Positions 1 through 7,626 of a DNA stretch of 64,000 nt are shown here, piece by piece. The stretch comes from Nocardioides piscis (GTDB taxonomy: Bacteria; Actinomycetota; Actinomycetes; Propionibacteriales; Nocardioidaceae), in contig NZ_CP049866.1 in assembly GCF_011300215.1 (NCBI RefSeq), forward strand, positions 1,426,001 through 1,490,000, in the 5' to 3' direction. A program made the translations under genes and the position numbers. The notes below the pieces were generated by a model that worked only from the letters and a program-made list of their open reading frames with translations, had not been told where the DNA came from and did no database searches. Numbering within the stretch: the stretch's first letter is position 1; every line of letters starts with the position of its first letter.

Positions 1-707
1 GACCAGTAGATCCGCAGGTCGACGTCGGTGAAGTACTGCCGGAGCAGGGCGGCCAGCGCTTCCTGGTCCACCCCTTGTCGGACGGTGTGATATTCGACCA
101 TGTCGGAGTTCAGCGTCTCGTCCCAGACCCCGCGCACTCGCCGCCAGCGCGTGGCGATGCCGCGTCTGAGATTGCCCTGCGCGACCCGCCACAGGAGATA
201 GGACGCACGCTCGGCGGCGTGGTGGCCGCGCGGCCGGGTGGGATAGAAGGTGGGATCCATCGTGCAATAGAACGAGCCGCCCTCGGGCATCGCCTCGACG
301 AGACGGCCGACCTCGGTCAGGTAGTCAGGGATGTGGTGGAGCACGCCGATGAAGACCAACAGGTCGCAGCCTTGGGCCACCAGGTCCGGGGTCCGCGCGC
401 CGTCAGGGTCGTGGACGACGCGGACGTCGTCGCGATCGCCATACGTCGAAGCCAGTACGCGTGCGCTGGGCTCGCTCATCTCGGTGACGGTCACGCTGGC
501 GCCGGCGGCCAGCATGTGGGCCGTCATCGGTCCGTGCCCGGCGCCGACCTCCACGACCCGGCACTCGCCACGCTCGCTGACGATCGCGGCGACCAGGTCG
601 CGCAGCTCGGCCTCGATCCGGCGGCCCAGTCCGGCGTGGGTCAGGTGCGGCGAGCCATAGGCGTAGTCGCGCCCCTCGCCATAGTCGGCCTCCTGGAGCT
701 CGGCCAT
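1..707 (-). CDS. Class I SAM-dependent methyltransferase, 3' end cut by window edge
   Basis: Read on the minus strand from ATG at 707 (MAELQEADYGEGRDYA) with no stop before base 1, so at least 235 residues are present and the C-terminus is missing. The SAM-binding motif I is VVEVGAGHGPMTAHM, followed by an acidic strand (VTVTEMSEP) and LLVFIGVLHHIPDYL in the motif IV region, the usual pattern of a Rossmann methyltransferase. Substrate is unknown. The gene is divergent from the sulfur cluster and has no strong Shine-Dalgarno. The long open frame on the opposite strand here is a mirror of this gene. Confidence 0.82.
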   Translation of the reverse strand, partial: MAELQEADYGEGRDYAYGSPHLTHAGLGRRIEAELRDLVAAIVSERGECRVVEVGAGHGPMTAHMLAAGASVTVTEMSEPSARVLASTYGDRDDVRVVHDPDGARTPDLVAQGCDLLVFIGVLHHIPDYLTEVGRLVEAMPEGGSFYCTMDPTFYPTRPRGHHAAERASYLLWRVAQGNLRRGIATRWRRVRGVWDETLNSDMVEYHTVRQGVDQEALAALLRQYFTDVDLRIYW

Positions 708-822
708 GCTGGGGAGTGCTCGTCGGTCACGCTCTCAGCCTATGTGCGCCCACGCCCGTCCCACATCATGGAACGGCCATCCACATCGCGAGACGATGGA
801 ATGCCCGGGGCGGCACCGCCCT

Positions 823-828
823 TAGAGT
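823..828 (+). promoter_or_regulatory. -10 box (TAGAGT) of a leaderless transcript
   Basis: TAGAGT fits the actinobacterial TANNNT -10 pattern. Seven bases separate it from the ATG at 836, so transcription would begin on the A of that ATG. This is the geometry known for leaderless actinobacterial mRNAs. Inferred from spacing only. Confidence 0.6.
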
Positions 829-835
829 CCACATC

Positions 836-913
836 ATGACCACGACCATGCTGACCAAGCGCCGCGCAGTGGACCACTGCCGCACGCGCTCGGCGCTGTG
901 TCGAATGTCCTGA
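836..913 (+). CDS. Cysteine-type leader peptide (25 aa) upstream of sseA
   Basis: The 25-codon ORF starts MTTTMLTKRRAVDHC and ends with ALCRMS; Cys codons are 15 (878-880) and 22 (899-901). The basic stretch RRxVD followed by S-A-L-C-R matches the short 'putative leader peptide' family found before sulfur genes in actinobacteria. In mycobacteria, leaderless cysteine-rich short ORFs act as cysteine-responsive attenuators. The ORF begins 7 nt after a TANNNT box and ends 142 nt before the sseA start, so it is probably translated from a leaderless mRNA. Low charged tRNA-Cys would stall the ribosome and change folding of the following RNA. The family match is from memory of the motif. Confidence 0.75.
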   Translation: MTTTMLTKRRAVDHCRTRSALCRMS

Positions 914-961
914 CGAATCCGCCTGCTCGATCTCGGCCGACGTCCACCGTTCTACGTGGAC
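869..961 (+). promoter_or_regulatory. Candidate attenuator: three mutually exclusive 6-nt pairing segments
   Basis: GTGGAC at 869-874 lies inside the leader ORF, just before Cys codon 15. GTCCAC at 942-947 can pair with it or with a second GTGGAC at 956-961, giving a 6-bp stem with an 8-nt loop. A ribosome stalled at codon 15 would cover the first segment and favour the downstream hairpin. How this affects the sseA ribosome site (AAGGAG, 1041-1046) is not clear from the sequence. Confidence 0.4.
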
Positions 962-1055
962 CCCTCGTGAGCGCGGACCTTCTCGCATGCCCTGCGCTGC
1001 CCCGCCGAGCCCTTCTGCATCCACAGCTGTCCGACCAATCAAGGAGCACACCCGC

Positions 1056-1916
1056 ATGAGCCGCGAAGACTCACTCGTTTCCGTCCAGTGGGTCGAGGAC
1101 AACCTCGACACCGACGGCGTCGTCCTGATCGAGGTCGACGAAGACACCTCGGCCTACGACAAGGGCCACATCCGCAACGCGATCAAGCTCGACTGGACCA
1201 CCGACCTGCAGGACCAGGTCCGCCGCGACTTCGTCAACAAGGCGCAGTTCGAGGCCCTCCTGTCCGAGCGTGGCGTCAGCAACGACGACAAGGTCGTGCT
1301 CTACGGCGGCAACAACAACTGGTTCGCCGCCTACGCGTACTGGTACTTCAAGCTCTACGGCCACCGCGACGTGGTGCTGATGGACGGCGGGCGCAAGAAG
1401 TGGGAGCTCGACTCCCGCGAGCTCACCGACGAGCTGCCGACCCGCGCGAGGACGAGCTACACCGCGACCGAGCAGGACCACTCGATCCGCGCCTTCCGCG
1501 ACGACGCCGTGGCCGCGATCGGCGTGCAGAACCTGATCGACGTGCGCAGCCCCGACGAATACGCCGGGCGCCTCCTCGCCCCGGCCCACCTGCCGCAGGA
1601 GCAGTCGCAGCGCGCCGGCCACATCCCCACGTCGCTCAACGTGCCGTGGAGCAAGAACGCCAACGACGACGGCACCTTCAAGTCCGACGAGGACCTCAAG
1701 GCGCTGTATGCCGAGGTCGGCATCGACGAGTCCAAGGACACCATCGCCCTGTGCCGCATCGGTGAGCGCTCGTCGATCACCTGGTTCGTGCTCAAGGAGC
1801 TGCTGGGCCACGAGAACGTCAAGAACTACGACGGCTCCTGGACCGAGTACGGCTCGCTCGTGGGTGTCCCGATCGCGCTCGGCGACGAGCCCGGCTCTGC
1901 CGACGAGGCCCGCTGA
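1056..1916 (+). CDS. sseA: Thiosulfate sulfurtransferase (rhodanese) SseA
   Basis: Two-rhodanese-domain protein of 286 aa. The C-terminal domain carries the active-site loop CRIGERSS with the persulfide-forming Cys near residue 233, as in actinobacterial SseA; the N-terminal domain (LIEVDEDTSAYDKGHI, YGGNNNWFAAYAYW) lacks a catalytic Cys, as usual. It transfers sulfane sulfur to acceptors such as cyanide or thiols in the cytoplasm. The ATG at 1056 follows AAGGAG (1041-1046) at 9 nt; an in-frame upstream start at 987 lies in the leader region and is rejected. The stop overlaps the DUF1416 start (TGATG). Control by the upstream cysteine leader is inferred. Confidence 0.93.
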   Translation: MSREDSLVSVQWVEDNLDTDGVVLIEVDEDTSAYDKGHIRNAIKLDWTTDLQDQVRRDFVNKAQFEALLSERGVSNDDKVVLYGGNNNWFAAYAYWYFKLYGHRDVVLMDGGRKKWELDSRELTDELPTRARTSYTATEQDHSIRAFRDDAVAAIGVQNLIDVRSPDEYAGRLLAPAHLPQEQSQRAGHIPTSLNVPWSKNANDDGTFKSDEDLKALYAEVGIDESKDTIALCRIGERSSITWFVLKELLGHENVKNYDGSWTEYGSLVGVPIALGDEPGSADEAR

Positions 1917-2212
1917 TGTGCGGCGCGACCGAGGGCGGTCTGTCGCTCGACGGCGTCAACGTCGCCAAGGAGGCCGTGATCCAGGGCCAGGTCCTGCGTG
2001 GCCAGGACCCCGTGGCAAACGCCTACGTCCGCCTGCTCGACCGGTCCGGTGAGTTCACCGCCGAGGTCCCCACCTCGGCCACCGGTCACTTCCGGTTCTT
2101 CGCCGGCGACGGCGAGTGGACCCTGCGCACCCTGGCGCCCAAGGCCGAGCCTGTCGACACCCGCGTGGTCGCGGCCGTCGGCTCGGTCGCCGAGGTCCAG
2201 GTCGCGGTCTGA
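1916..2212 (+). CDS. DUF1416 family protein (SseC-like)
   Basis: A 98-aa protein starting MCGATEGGLSLDGVN and continuing with a carboxypeptidase-regulatory-like beta fold (IQGQVLRGQDPVANAYVRLLD, then GHFRFFAGDGEWTLRTLAP). In actinobacteria this family is almost always coupled to an SseA-type sulfurtransferase, as here, and a role in sulfur transfer is presumed but not established. The N-terminal MCG supplies an early cysteine. Start and sseA stop share one base, so translation is coupled. Confidence 0.88.
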   Translation: MCGATEGGLSLDGVNVAKEAVIQGQVLRGQDPVANAYVRLLDRSGEFTAEVPTSATGHFRFFAGDGEWTLRTLAPKAEPVDTRVVAAVGSVAEVQVAV

Positions 2213-2285
2213 GACCGATCGACATGATGCAGACCACGAGCGGCTTCCGGAATTCCGGGGGCCGCTCGCTGCGTTGGAGGCTGAT

Positions 2286-2753
2286 GTGACCGGAATCTGG
2301 ATCCTCGGCGCTGCCCTCGTGCTGGCGCTCGCCTTCGGGCTGTTTCGTCGCGCCACGGACGGAGGCTTTCGTGATTCCTCGGCGGTTGAGGAGGCGCCCC
2401 AGCGCCGTCACGAAACCCCGGATGAGCAGGGCATGGCTTGGCAACGCGTGAGCGATGCGCTTCCCGAGGAGTCGCTCGGTGAGCGGGCCACCCTCGTGCA
2501 GTTCTCGTCGGCCTTCTGCGCCCCCTGCCGCACGACCCGGGTGGTGCTCGACGACGTCGCGAGCCGCGAGGCGGGTGTGCACCACGTCGAGATCGACGCG
2601 GAGAAGCACCTCGATCTCGTCCGGATGCTCGACGTCCGCCGTACGCCCACGACCCTGATCCTCGACCACGTCGGCCGGGAGCTCACCCGCGCTGCTGGTG
2701 CGCCCCAGCGCGCGCAGGTCCTCGCCGCCCTACCGACCGGAGCCACCTCGTGA
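2286..2753 (+). CDS. Membrane-anchored thioredoxin-fold protein
   Basis: A 155-aa protein from GTG 2286, preceded by GGAGG (2276-2280) at 5 nt; the longer open frame upstream overlaps DUF1416 out of frame. One N-terminal membrane helix (GIWILGAALVLALAFGLF), a short polar linker, then a thioredoxin domain with FCAPC (Cys78 and Cys81) and RRTPTTLIL containing the cis-Pro region. Likely a membrane-tethered thiol oxidoreductase. The linker (about residues 33-44, AVEEAPQRRHETP) is encoded by one copy of the palindromic repeat described at 2383. The last codon overlaps the next gene's GTG (GTGA). Confidence 0.85.
   Translation: MTGIWILGAALVLALAFGLFRRATDGGFRDSSAVEEAPQRRHETPDEQGMAWQRVSDALPEESLGERATLVQFSSAFCAPCRTTRVVLDDVASREAGVHHVEIDAEKHLDLVRMLDVRRTPTTLILDHVGRELTRAAGAPQRAQVLAALPTGATS
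2383..2417 (+). repeat. Palindromic repeat copy inside the thioredoxin gene
   Basis: It reads GGTTGAGGA, then stem GGCGC, loop CCCA, stem GCGCC, then GTCACGAAACC. Other copies have the same flanks but different self-complementary stems (44578, 45340, 49399, 50876). Here it is in forward orientation and in frame, between membrane helix and catalytic domain. Confidence 0.7.
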
Positions 2754-3166
2754 TCGATCCCCGCGGACCTCGCTTCACCGCCGCCGTGACGCTGGTGCTG
2801 CTCGCGACCGCGCTGCTCGTGCCGACGCCGGTCGCGGTCGCCATCGTGGCGCTCCAGGCCGTCTTCTTCGCCATCGGTGCGGGCCTGGGCGTCCAGCGCA
2901 CCCCGACCGCGCTGGTGTTCAAGAGCCTCGTCCGGCCGCGCCTGTCGCCGCCGGCTGAGCTCGAGGACCCCCGGCCGCCGCGCTTCGCCCAGGCCGTCGG
3001 GCTCGGGTTCACCCTCGTGGCGCTGGTCGCCTTCGCCGCGGGTGCGGTCGTGGTCGCGCAGGTCGCGATCGGTATGGCGGTCGCCGCCGCCCTGCTCAAC
3101 GCGGTGTTCGGCTTCTGCCTGGGCTGCGAGCTCTATCTCCTGGGCATGCGGGTCCGTTCCGCCTGA
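2750..3166 (+). CDS. DUF4395 family membrane protein
   Basis: A 138-aa protein with about four hydrophobic helices (TAAVTLVLLATALLVP, VAIVALQAVFFAIGAG, LGFTLVALVAFAAGAV, then VAAALLNAVFGFCLGC). The family's C-terminal CxxC (FCLGCELYLL) is present. DUF4395 genes commonly accompany sulfurtransferase and thioredoxin genes in actinobacteria, matching this neighbourhood, and a redox or sulfur-related membrane role is presumed. GTG at 2750 overlaps the thioredoxin stop. Confidence 0.85.
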   Translation: MIDPRGPRFTAAVTLVLLATALLVPTPVAVAIVALQAVFFAIGAGLGVQRTPTALVFKSLVRPRLSPPAELEDPRPPRFAQAVGLGFTLVALVAFAAGAVVVAQVAIGMAVAAALLNAVFGFCLGCELYLLGMRVRSA

Positions 3167-3236
3167 GCGTCACGCGCCTGTGCATGCCGCCGCCGGCATT
3201 GGGCACCGAGCGTGCATGACGACAAGCGGAGAAGAC

Positions 3237-3473
3237 ATGAACCAGCAGGACGCACGGATCGAGGCGCTGCAGGGCGTGGTGGACCGGGTCACCTCGTGGC
3301 AGGAGTCGGCGACCGAGGGCACCATCCACGACGAGCTCGACCGCGGCCTGGCCGAGGCCGGCGTGACGCTGACGCCCGAGCAGCGCGACGACGTCGCGCA
3401 ACGGATCTCCGACGGTCAGGACGTCGACGTACGAGCCCTGGCATCCGACAGCGAGGCGGGCGGCCCGGCCTGA
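3237..3473 (+). CDS. Small hypothetical protein, 78 aa
   Basis: An acidic, helical soluble protein starting MNQQDARIEALQGVVD and ending DSEAGGPA; no family recognised. ATG 3237 has GGAG (3228-3231) at 5 nt; another in-frame ATG at 3216 lacks a ribosome site. It follows DUF4395 by 70 nt and its codon use fits the surroundings, so it is probably real. It ends two bases before the stop of the convergent gene. Confidence 0.6.
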   Translation: MNQQDARIEALQGVVDRVTSWQESATEGTIHDELDRGLAEAGVTLTPEQRDDVAQRISDGQDVDVRALASDSEAGGPA

Positions 3474-3474
3474 G

Positions 3475-4062
3475 TCAGTGGTGATCGGGGACCCGGTAGC
3501 CGGTCCACTCCCGGCCGGTCCACAGCTCCAGCATCCCCATGGCGCGAGGTGACGGGTAGAGGCCGGGGGGCTCGTGACCTGCCTCGGGAACCGTCACGAC
3601 GACGCCCTTCGCGCTCAACACCCAGGTGCCCCGGAAGTCCCACCGGGTGAAGCCGTCCTTGACGACGCCGTGGGGGCTGCTGCTCAGCCACCAGGTCCCG
3701 CGGGCTCGCGTGGTGGTGTAGCCCTGCTGGAGCTCGGAGAGGAGTGCGCGCTCGAACGACCGGATGGTGCGGCTGACCAGGACCATCGCGGCGGCGAGCG
3801 AGACCAGGACCCCGACGGCGCCCAGGATCGTCAGCCGCCCGCCCGTCGATCCGAGAAACCCGGCCGCAAAGCACACGGCGAGGCAGCCGCCGACCATCCC
3901 GCTTCCTTGGAGCAGGCGGCTCTTCGACGAGGGCGTGACCGAGAGGAACGGCGGCGTGTAGGAGACGTGGGGGGCCGCGCCGTTCTTGCGGGCGTGGCTG
4001 AAGCCGGGCACCTCATGAGGCGGCATCTGGGGCGCGCGGCGCAGCAGGCTGTGGTTGGTCAT
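3475..4062 (-). CDS. Membrane protein with C-terminal DUF2510-like motif
   Basis: A 195-aa protein with a basic N-terminus, two adjacent hydrophobic helices (GMVGGCLAVCFAAGFLG and ILGAVGVLVSLAAAMVLV) and a cytosolic tail. The tail ends PPGLYPSPRAMGMLELWTG followed by REWTGY, a recognisable variant of the DUF2510 pattern (PxGWYPDP...RYWDGxxWT). Function unknown; DUF2510 usually tags actinobacterial membrane proteins. Convergent with the sulfur cluster. Confidence 0.6.
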   Translation of the reverse strand: MTNHSLLRRAPQMPPHEVPGFSHARKNGAAPHVSYTPPFLSVTPSSKSRLLQGSGMVGGCLAVCFAAGFLGSTGGRLTILGAVGVLVSLAAAMVLVSRTIRSFERALLSELQQGYTTTRARGTWWLSSSPHGVVKDGFTRWDFRGTWVLSAKGVVVTVPEAGHEPPGLYPSPRAMGMLELWTGREWTGYRVPDHH

Positions 4063-4279
4063 TCAGGCTCGACTCCGCTGGTCCGTCGCCGCGAGCGGCT
4101 GCGCTGGTAGGCCCCGAGAGGGTGCGAGCGTGACTCTAGGGGCCACGAAGGGGCTGCTGCAGGGGAGCGATCGGCCTGTGGGTGAATGGTGGCTGAGAGC
4201 TGTATCTACGTTGGCGTAGGTGGGGATTTCGTTCCCAGCATGTGCCGGGGATTGGTCGCCGGCTGTCGGTTTTGTGAAG

Positions 4280-5437
4280 ATGCTGCGCATGCGCCGCTCT
4301 CAACGAACGACCATTGTCCGCCGCCTGACCACCCTGGCGACAGCCGCTGTCTGCATCACCGCGCTCGCCGCCTGCGCGGAGGACGCCAAGGGCAAGACCA
4401 GCTCGCTCACCCAGGCGGACTACGAGGACGGCGAGGGCATCAGCGCCACGGTTCTGCCTCAGCTGGCCGCTCCTGGTGATGACGTCCAGGCCTCCACCGA
4501 TGCGGACTTCGTGGTGGACGCGACCGTCCAGGGTGCCGAGGCAGGACGCACGGTCGAGCTGCAGGTCGCCGAGGGCGACGAGTGGAGGGTCAAGGACTCG
4601 GCCGAGACCGACGCAGACGGAAGGGTGTCGCTGACGACCGGCGCGGCCGAGGAGTTCCGTGTGATCGCTCTGGGCGACAAGCCGGTCGGCATCAACCTCT
4701 CCACCGCCGAGGCCCCCGCCGAGATCTTCGTCGACGAGTTCGATGCCCAGGACCCGGCTGCGTGGGCGACCCGCGACCAGGGCTATGCCGGCGTGCGGAT
4801 GTGTTCCAAGGCCTCCGACGACGCGGCGCAGTGGGTCGACGGGGTGGTGAGGCTGAGCGTCCTCGACGACCCCGACAAGGGCGACTGCACCTACAAGAAG
4901 GACAAGTTCGCCTACCGGCTCAACGGTCACATCGGCAGCACCTTCAACTTCACCTACGGCCACGCGGCCGCGCGGATCAAGTTCCAGGAGCTCCGCGGCC
5001 AGCACGGCGCTTTCTGGCTCCAGGGGCTCGGCACCGTGCCGGTCGGAGACCCGATGGACACCGGTGCGGAGATCGACGTGATCGAATATTTCGGCGACGA
5101 CCACCCCGACGGCGGTCTGACCAGCTTCATCTACTGGCACCCCACGGCCAAGGGCAAGATGGCCGGCGGCTGGCTGAAGAAGCCCGAGCAGTATGGCGAC
5201 GACTGGTCGAAGAAGTTCCACGTCTTCTCGGTCGAGTGGACCCCGGAGGAGTACGTCTTCCGGATCGACGGCCAGGTCACCAACACCATCACCGAGGGAA
5301 TCTCGGGTCGCCCGGAGTTCCTCGTCCTGAGCCTGCTCAGCTCCGACTACGAGATCCAGCACCTCCAGGGCGACGAGAACCTGCCTCAGCACATGGACGT
5401 CGACTGGGTGAAGGTCTGGGCCCCGACTGAGGCGTGA
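4280..5437 (+). CDS. Secreted lipoprotein, glycoside hydrolase family 16
   Basis: A 385-aa protein with basic N-terminus, hydrophobic stretch and lipobox LAAC, so probably lipid-anchored outside the membrane. An Ig-like stretch (about residues 50-140) precedes the GH16 domain, which holds the catalytic motif EIDVIE (Glu264, Asp266, Glu269) in AEIDVIEYFG. GH16 enzymes retain configuration and cut beta-1,3/1,4-linked glucans or galactans. Beside polysaccharide genes it probably trims or releases the polymer. Start at 4280 chosen over 4289; both keep the signal peptide. It converges on the kinase gene with 6 nt between stops. A paralog lies at 40019. Confidence 0.88.
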   Translation: MLRMRRSQRTTIVRRLTTLATAAVCITALAACAEDAKGKTSSLTQADYEDGEGISATVLPQLAAPGDDVQASTDADFVVDATVQGAEAGRTVELQVAEGDEWRVKDSAETDADGRVSLTTGAAEEFRVIALGDKPVGINLSTAEAPAEIFVDEFDAQDPAAWATRDQGYAGVRMCSKASDDAAQWVDGVVRLSVLDDPDKGDCTYKKDKFAYRLNGHIGSTFNFTYGHAAARIKFQELRGQHGAFWLQGLGTVPVGDPMDTGAEIDVIEYFGDDHPDGGLTSFIYWHPTAKGKMAGGWLKKPEQYGDDWSKKFHVFSVEWTPEEYVFRIDGQVTNTITEGISGRPEFLVLSLLSSDYEIQHLQGDENLPQHMDVDWVKVWAPTEA

Positions 5438-5443
5438 GGCGAC

Positions 5444-6876
5444 TCAGACCGCTGAGCTGTCCTTGGCCTGGGACTTGTCAGACCGCAGGCCCTTCCGCGT
5501 CGCCTCGCTGTTCTCGACATAGTCGTCGGGGGCGTAGCCGTAGCGGGCGTAGTTGCCCGAGCCCACGTTGCGCCGAGAGACCCGATTGAGGATCACGCCG
5601 AGCGGCCGCGCGTGCACGGCGCGGAGGTGCTCGAGCGCCGAGGAGAGCTCGGTGTCGAGCGTGCGTCCGGTCGACACAGCGACGATGGCGCCGTCGGCCT
5701 GATGGGCGACGATGGCCGCATCGGTGACCGGCAGCAGCGGGGGCGCGTCGATGATCACCATCCCCCTCGCAGCCAGCTCCCTGATCAGCTCGCCCATCGC
5801 CCGTGAGCCCAGGATCTCGCTGGGGTTGGGGGACGAGACCCGGACGTCAGGACCGTGAGCCCATCGATGGCGGGGTGGGGTTGGGTTGCTTCGCTGAGGG
5901 CCAGCCGATTGGTGAGCACGTCCGTCAGGCCCACGGCGTCGTCGACCTCCATGAGGCGAGCGATGTTGGGCCGGCGCAGGTCTGCATCCACCAAGGTCAC
6001 CGGCTGACCGGACAGGGCGATGGCGCCAGCCAGGTTGGCGGCCAACGTGGACTTCCCGTCGCCCTGCTTGGGGCTGGTGACGACGATCGCCCGCGGCGGA
6101 TTGTCCACGTCCATGTAGGAGAGGTTGGTCCGCAGTCGTCGGATGGCCTCGGCGGCCTGGCTGTGGACCCCGATCCCGGTTGACGTCACGAAGACGCCCG
6201 GGGCGTTGCCCAGGTCGGGCACGGCGCCGACGACGGCGGTGTCTGAGACTCGGTCGACGTCCTCGGAGGACCTGATGCGACGGTCGAGCATCGAACGCAC
6301 CACGGCATAGCCCATGCCGAGCATGCCGCCGAGGAGTGCTCCGAGGAGCACGTTGCGCATGACGTTGGGAGACACGGGGCTGGTGGGCAGCTGCGCCGAC
6401 TCCGACACATCGATCCGCATCCCGCCGCTGCGGCTGCCCCCCGACTCGATGTCCGAGACGCGCTCGGCCAGCGCAGAGACCCAGGCGTCGGCGAGCTCCT
6501 GGGCGCTCTGGGGGGTGGGGGCGCGGGCGGTGATCTGGATGATCACGGTGTCGGGCGTCTGCGCGGCGGTGATGTTGCCGACGAGGCTCTCAGGCGCGAC
6601 GTCGAGGTCGAGGTCGTCGATCACGATCGAGGCCGTGTCGCGGTCCTTCGCCAGCACGACGTAGGACGCCGCGCGTGACTTGGACAACGTGTCATCGAGA
6701 TTTGCCAGGCCGGCGTCGCCGCCGGCGCCTGAGGTCACGAAGCCCGACGAGCTCGCTGCATAGACCTTCGGCTGGAGCGAGCTCCAGCCGAACGCGGCGC
6801 CTGCGCCGAGCGTGACCAGCACCAGCACGGCCATCCAGTGGTTGCGCAGGATCCGCAGATAGTCGGCCAGTTCCAT
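5444..6876 (-). CDS. Wzc/CpsD-type tyrosine kinase (BY-kinase), frameshifted
   Basis: Two overlapping frames form one about 477-aa protein. The first (ATG 6876) has a Wzz chain-length domain with a membrane helix at about 14-33 and another near 176-195, Walker A GDGKST (272-277) and A' DADLRRP (297-303), then runs into nonsense after TSGSRPP. The second continues GELIRELAARGMVIIDAPPLLPVTD (Walker B region; first 20 of it are diagnostic) and ends in a Tyr-rich tail (NYARYGYAPDDY). One base is missing at the G5 run 5828-5832 (coding C5); six would read SRPPNPSEILGSRAMGE, the family norm. Sequencing undercall, real mutation or phase variation cannot be separated here. It controls exopolysaccharide polymerisation by autophosphorylation in the family. 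Confidence 0.85.
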
Positions 6877-7134
6877 GGAGTCGTCCCTTGTCGAAATCGC
6901 CAGCTCTAGCAGGGCGACTGCCCGTGTCGAGTCTAGGCACGGGCTCGATTCCTGGGGGTGGAACGAGGAGAAGTCTACCGAAGTGGTTCAGATCTAAACA
7001 GTTCAGCCACAGGTCGCACAGGGCTCAAACACAGAGCGGTACCCGGGCGGCACGCCCCCGGAGACTTGCTGCAACGGGCGGATCAGAGCCTTCCTCGGGA
7101 CTCAGCACCAACCTACGACGAAGGACTCATACAC

Positions 7135-7626
7135 ATGTCGAAGAACAACCTGATGCCCACTCGCAGGACCGTCGTGCGGACTGCGGTCTGGACGGCTCCG
7201 GCGGTCTCGCTCGCAGTGGCGTCGCCGGCGTTCGCGAACTCCAACCCCTCCCCGTCGGCCACCCTCGCGTCACCGACCGTCTCCAACGGCGTCTACACCG
7301 TGAGCCCAGTGCTCACAGCCGGGAGCGCTCCCCTCACGGTCCTCAGGGCGACCTTCACCGTGAGCTTCAACGGCACGCCGGGAGCCGGCAAGTTCCTGCC
7401 CACCGTCGCCGGCTCCGGATGGTCGGGCGGCGCCAACGGCAATGCCTCGAGCGGCATCTACACACCCAGCAATGGTTCGGTCGCGGCTTCCGGCACGATG
7501 ACGATGCCGGCGATCGACATCGACTCCAAGGGCAACACCGTGTTCAACACGATCACCGTGGTCTTCGAATGGACCGATGGGACGGTGTCCGGCACCACCA
7601 CGGCCAGCGTGACCTTCGTCCCCTAG
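7135..7626 (+). CDS. Tat-exported surface or secreted protein
   Basis: A 163-aa protein with signal peptide PTRRTVVRTAVWTAPAVSLA followed by VASPAFA, a twin-arginine type leader with an AxA cleavage site. The mature part (about 130 aa) is rich in Ser, Thr, Gly and Asn and looks like one beta-sandwich (VLRATFTVSFNGTPGAG, TVVFEWTDGTVSGTTTA). No enzyme motif. ATG 7135 follows AAGGA at about 9 nt; an upstream start at 6958 lies in the 258-nt divergent promoter region. It converges with the PqqD/nucleotidyltransferase gene, overlapping 4 nt. Function unknown. Confidence 0.72.
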   Translation: MSKNNLMPTRRTVVRTAVWTAPAVSLAVASPAFANSNPSPSATLASPTVSNGVYTVSPVLTAGSAPLTVLRATFTVSFNGTPGAGKFLPTVAGSGWSGGANGNASSGIYTPSNGSVAASGTMTMPAIDIDSKGNTVFNTITVVFEWTDGTVSGTTTASVTFVP

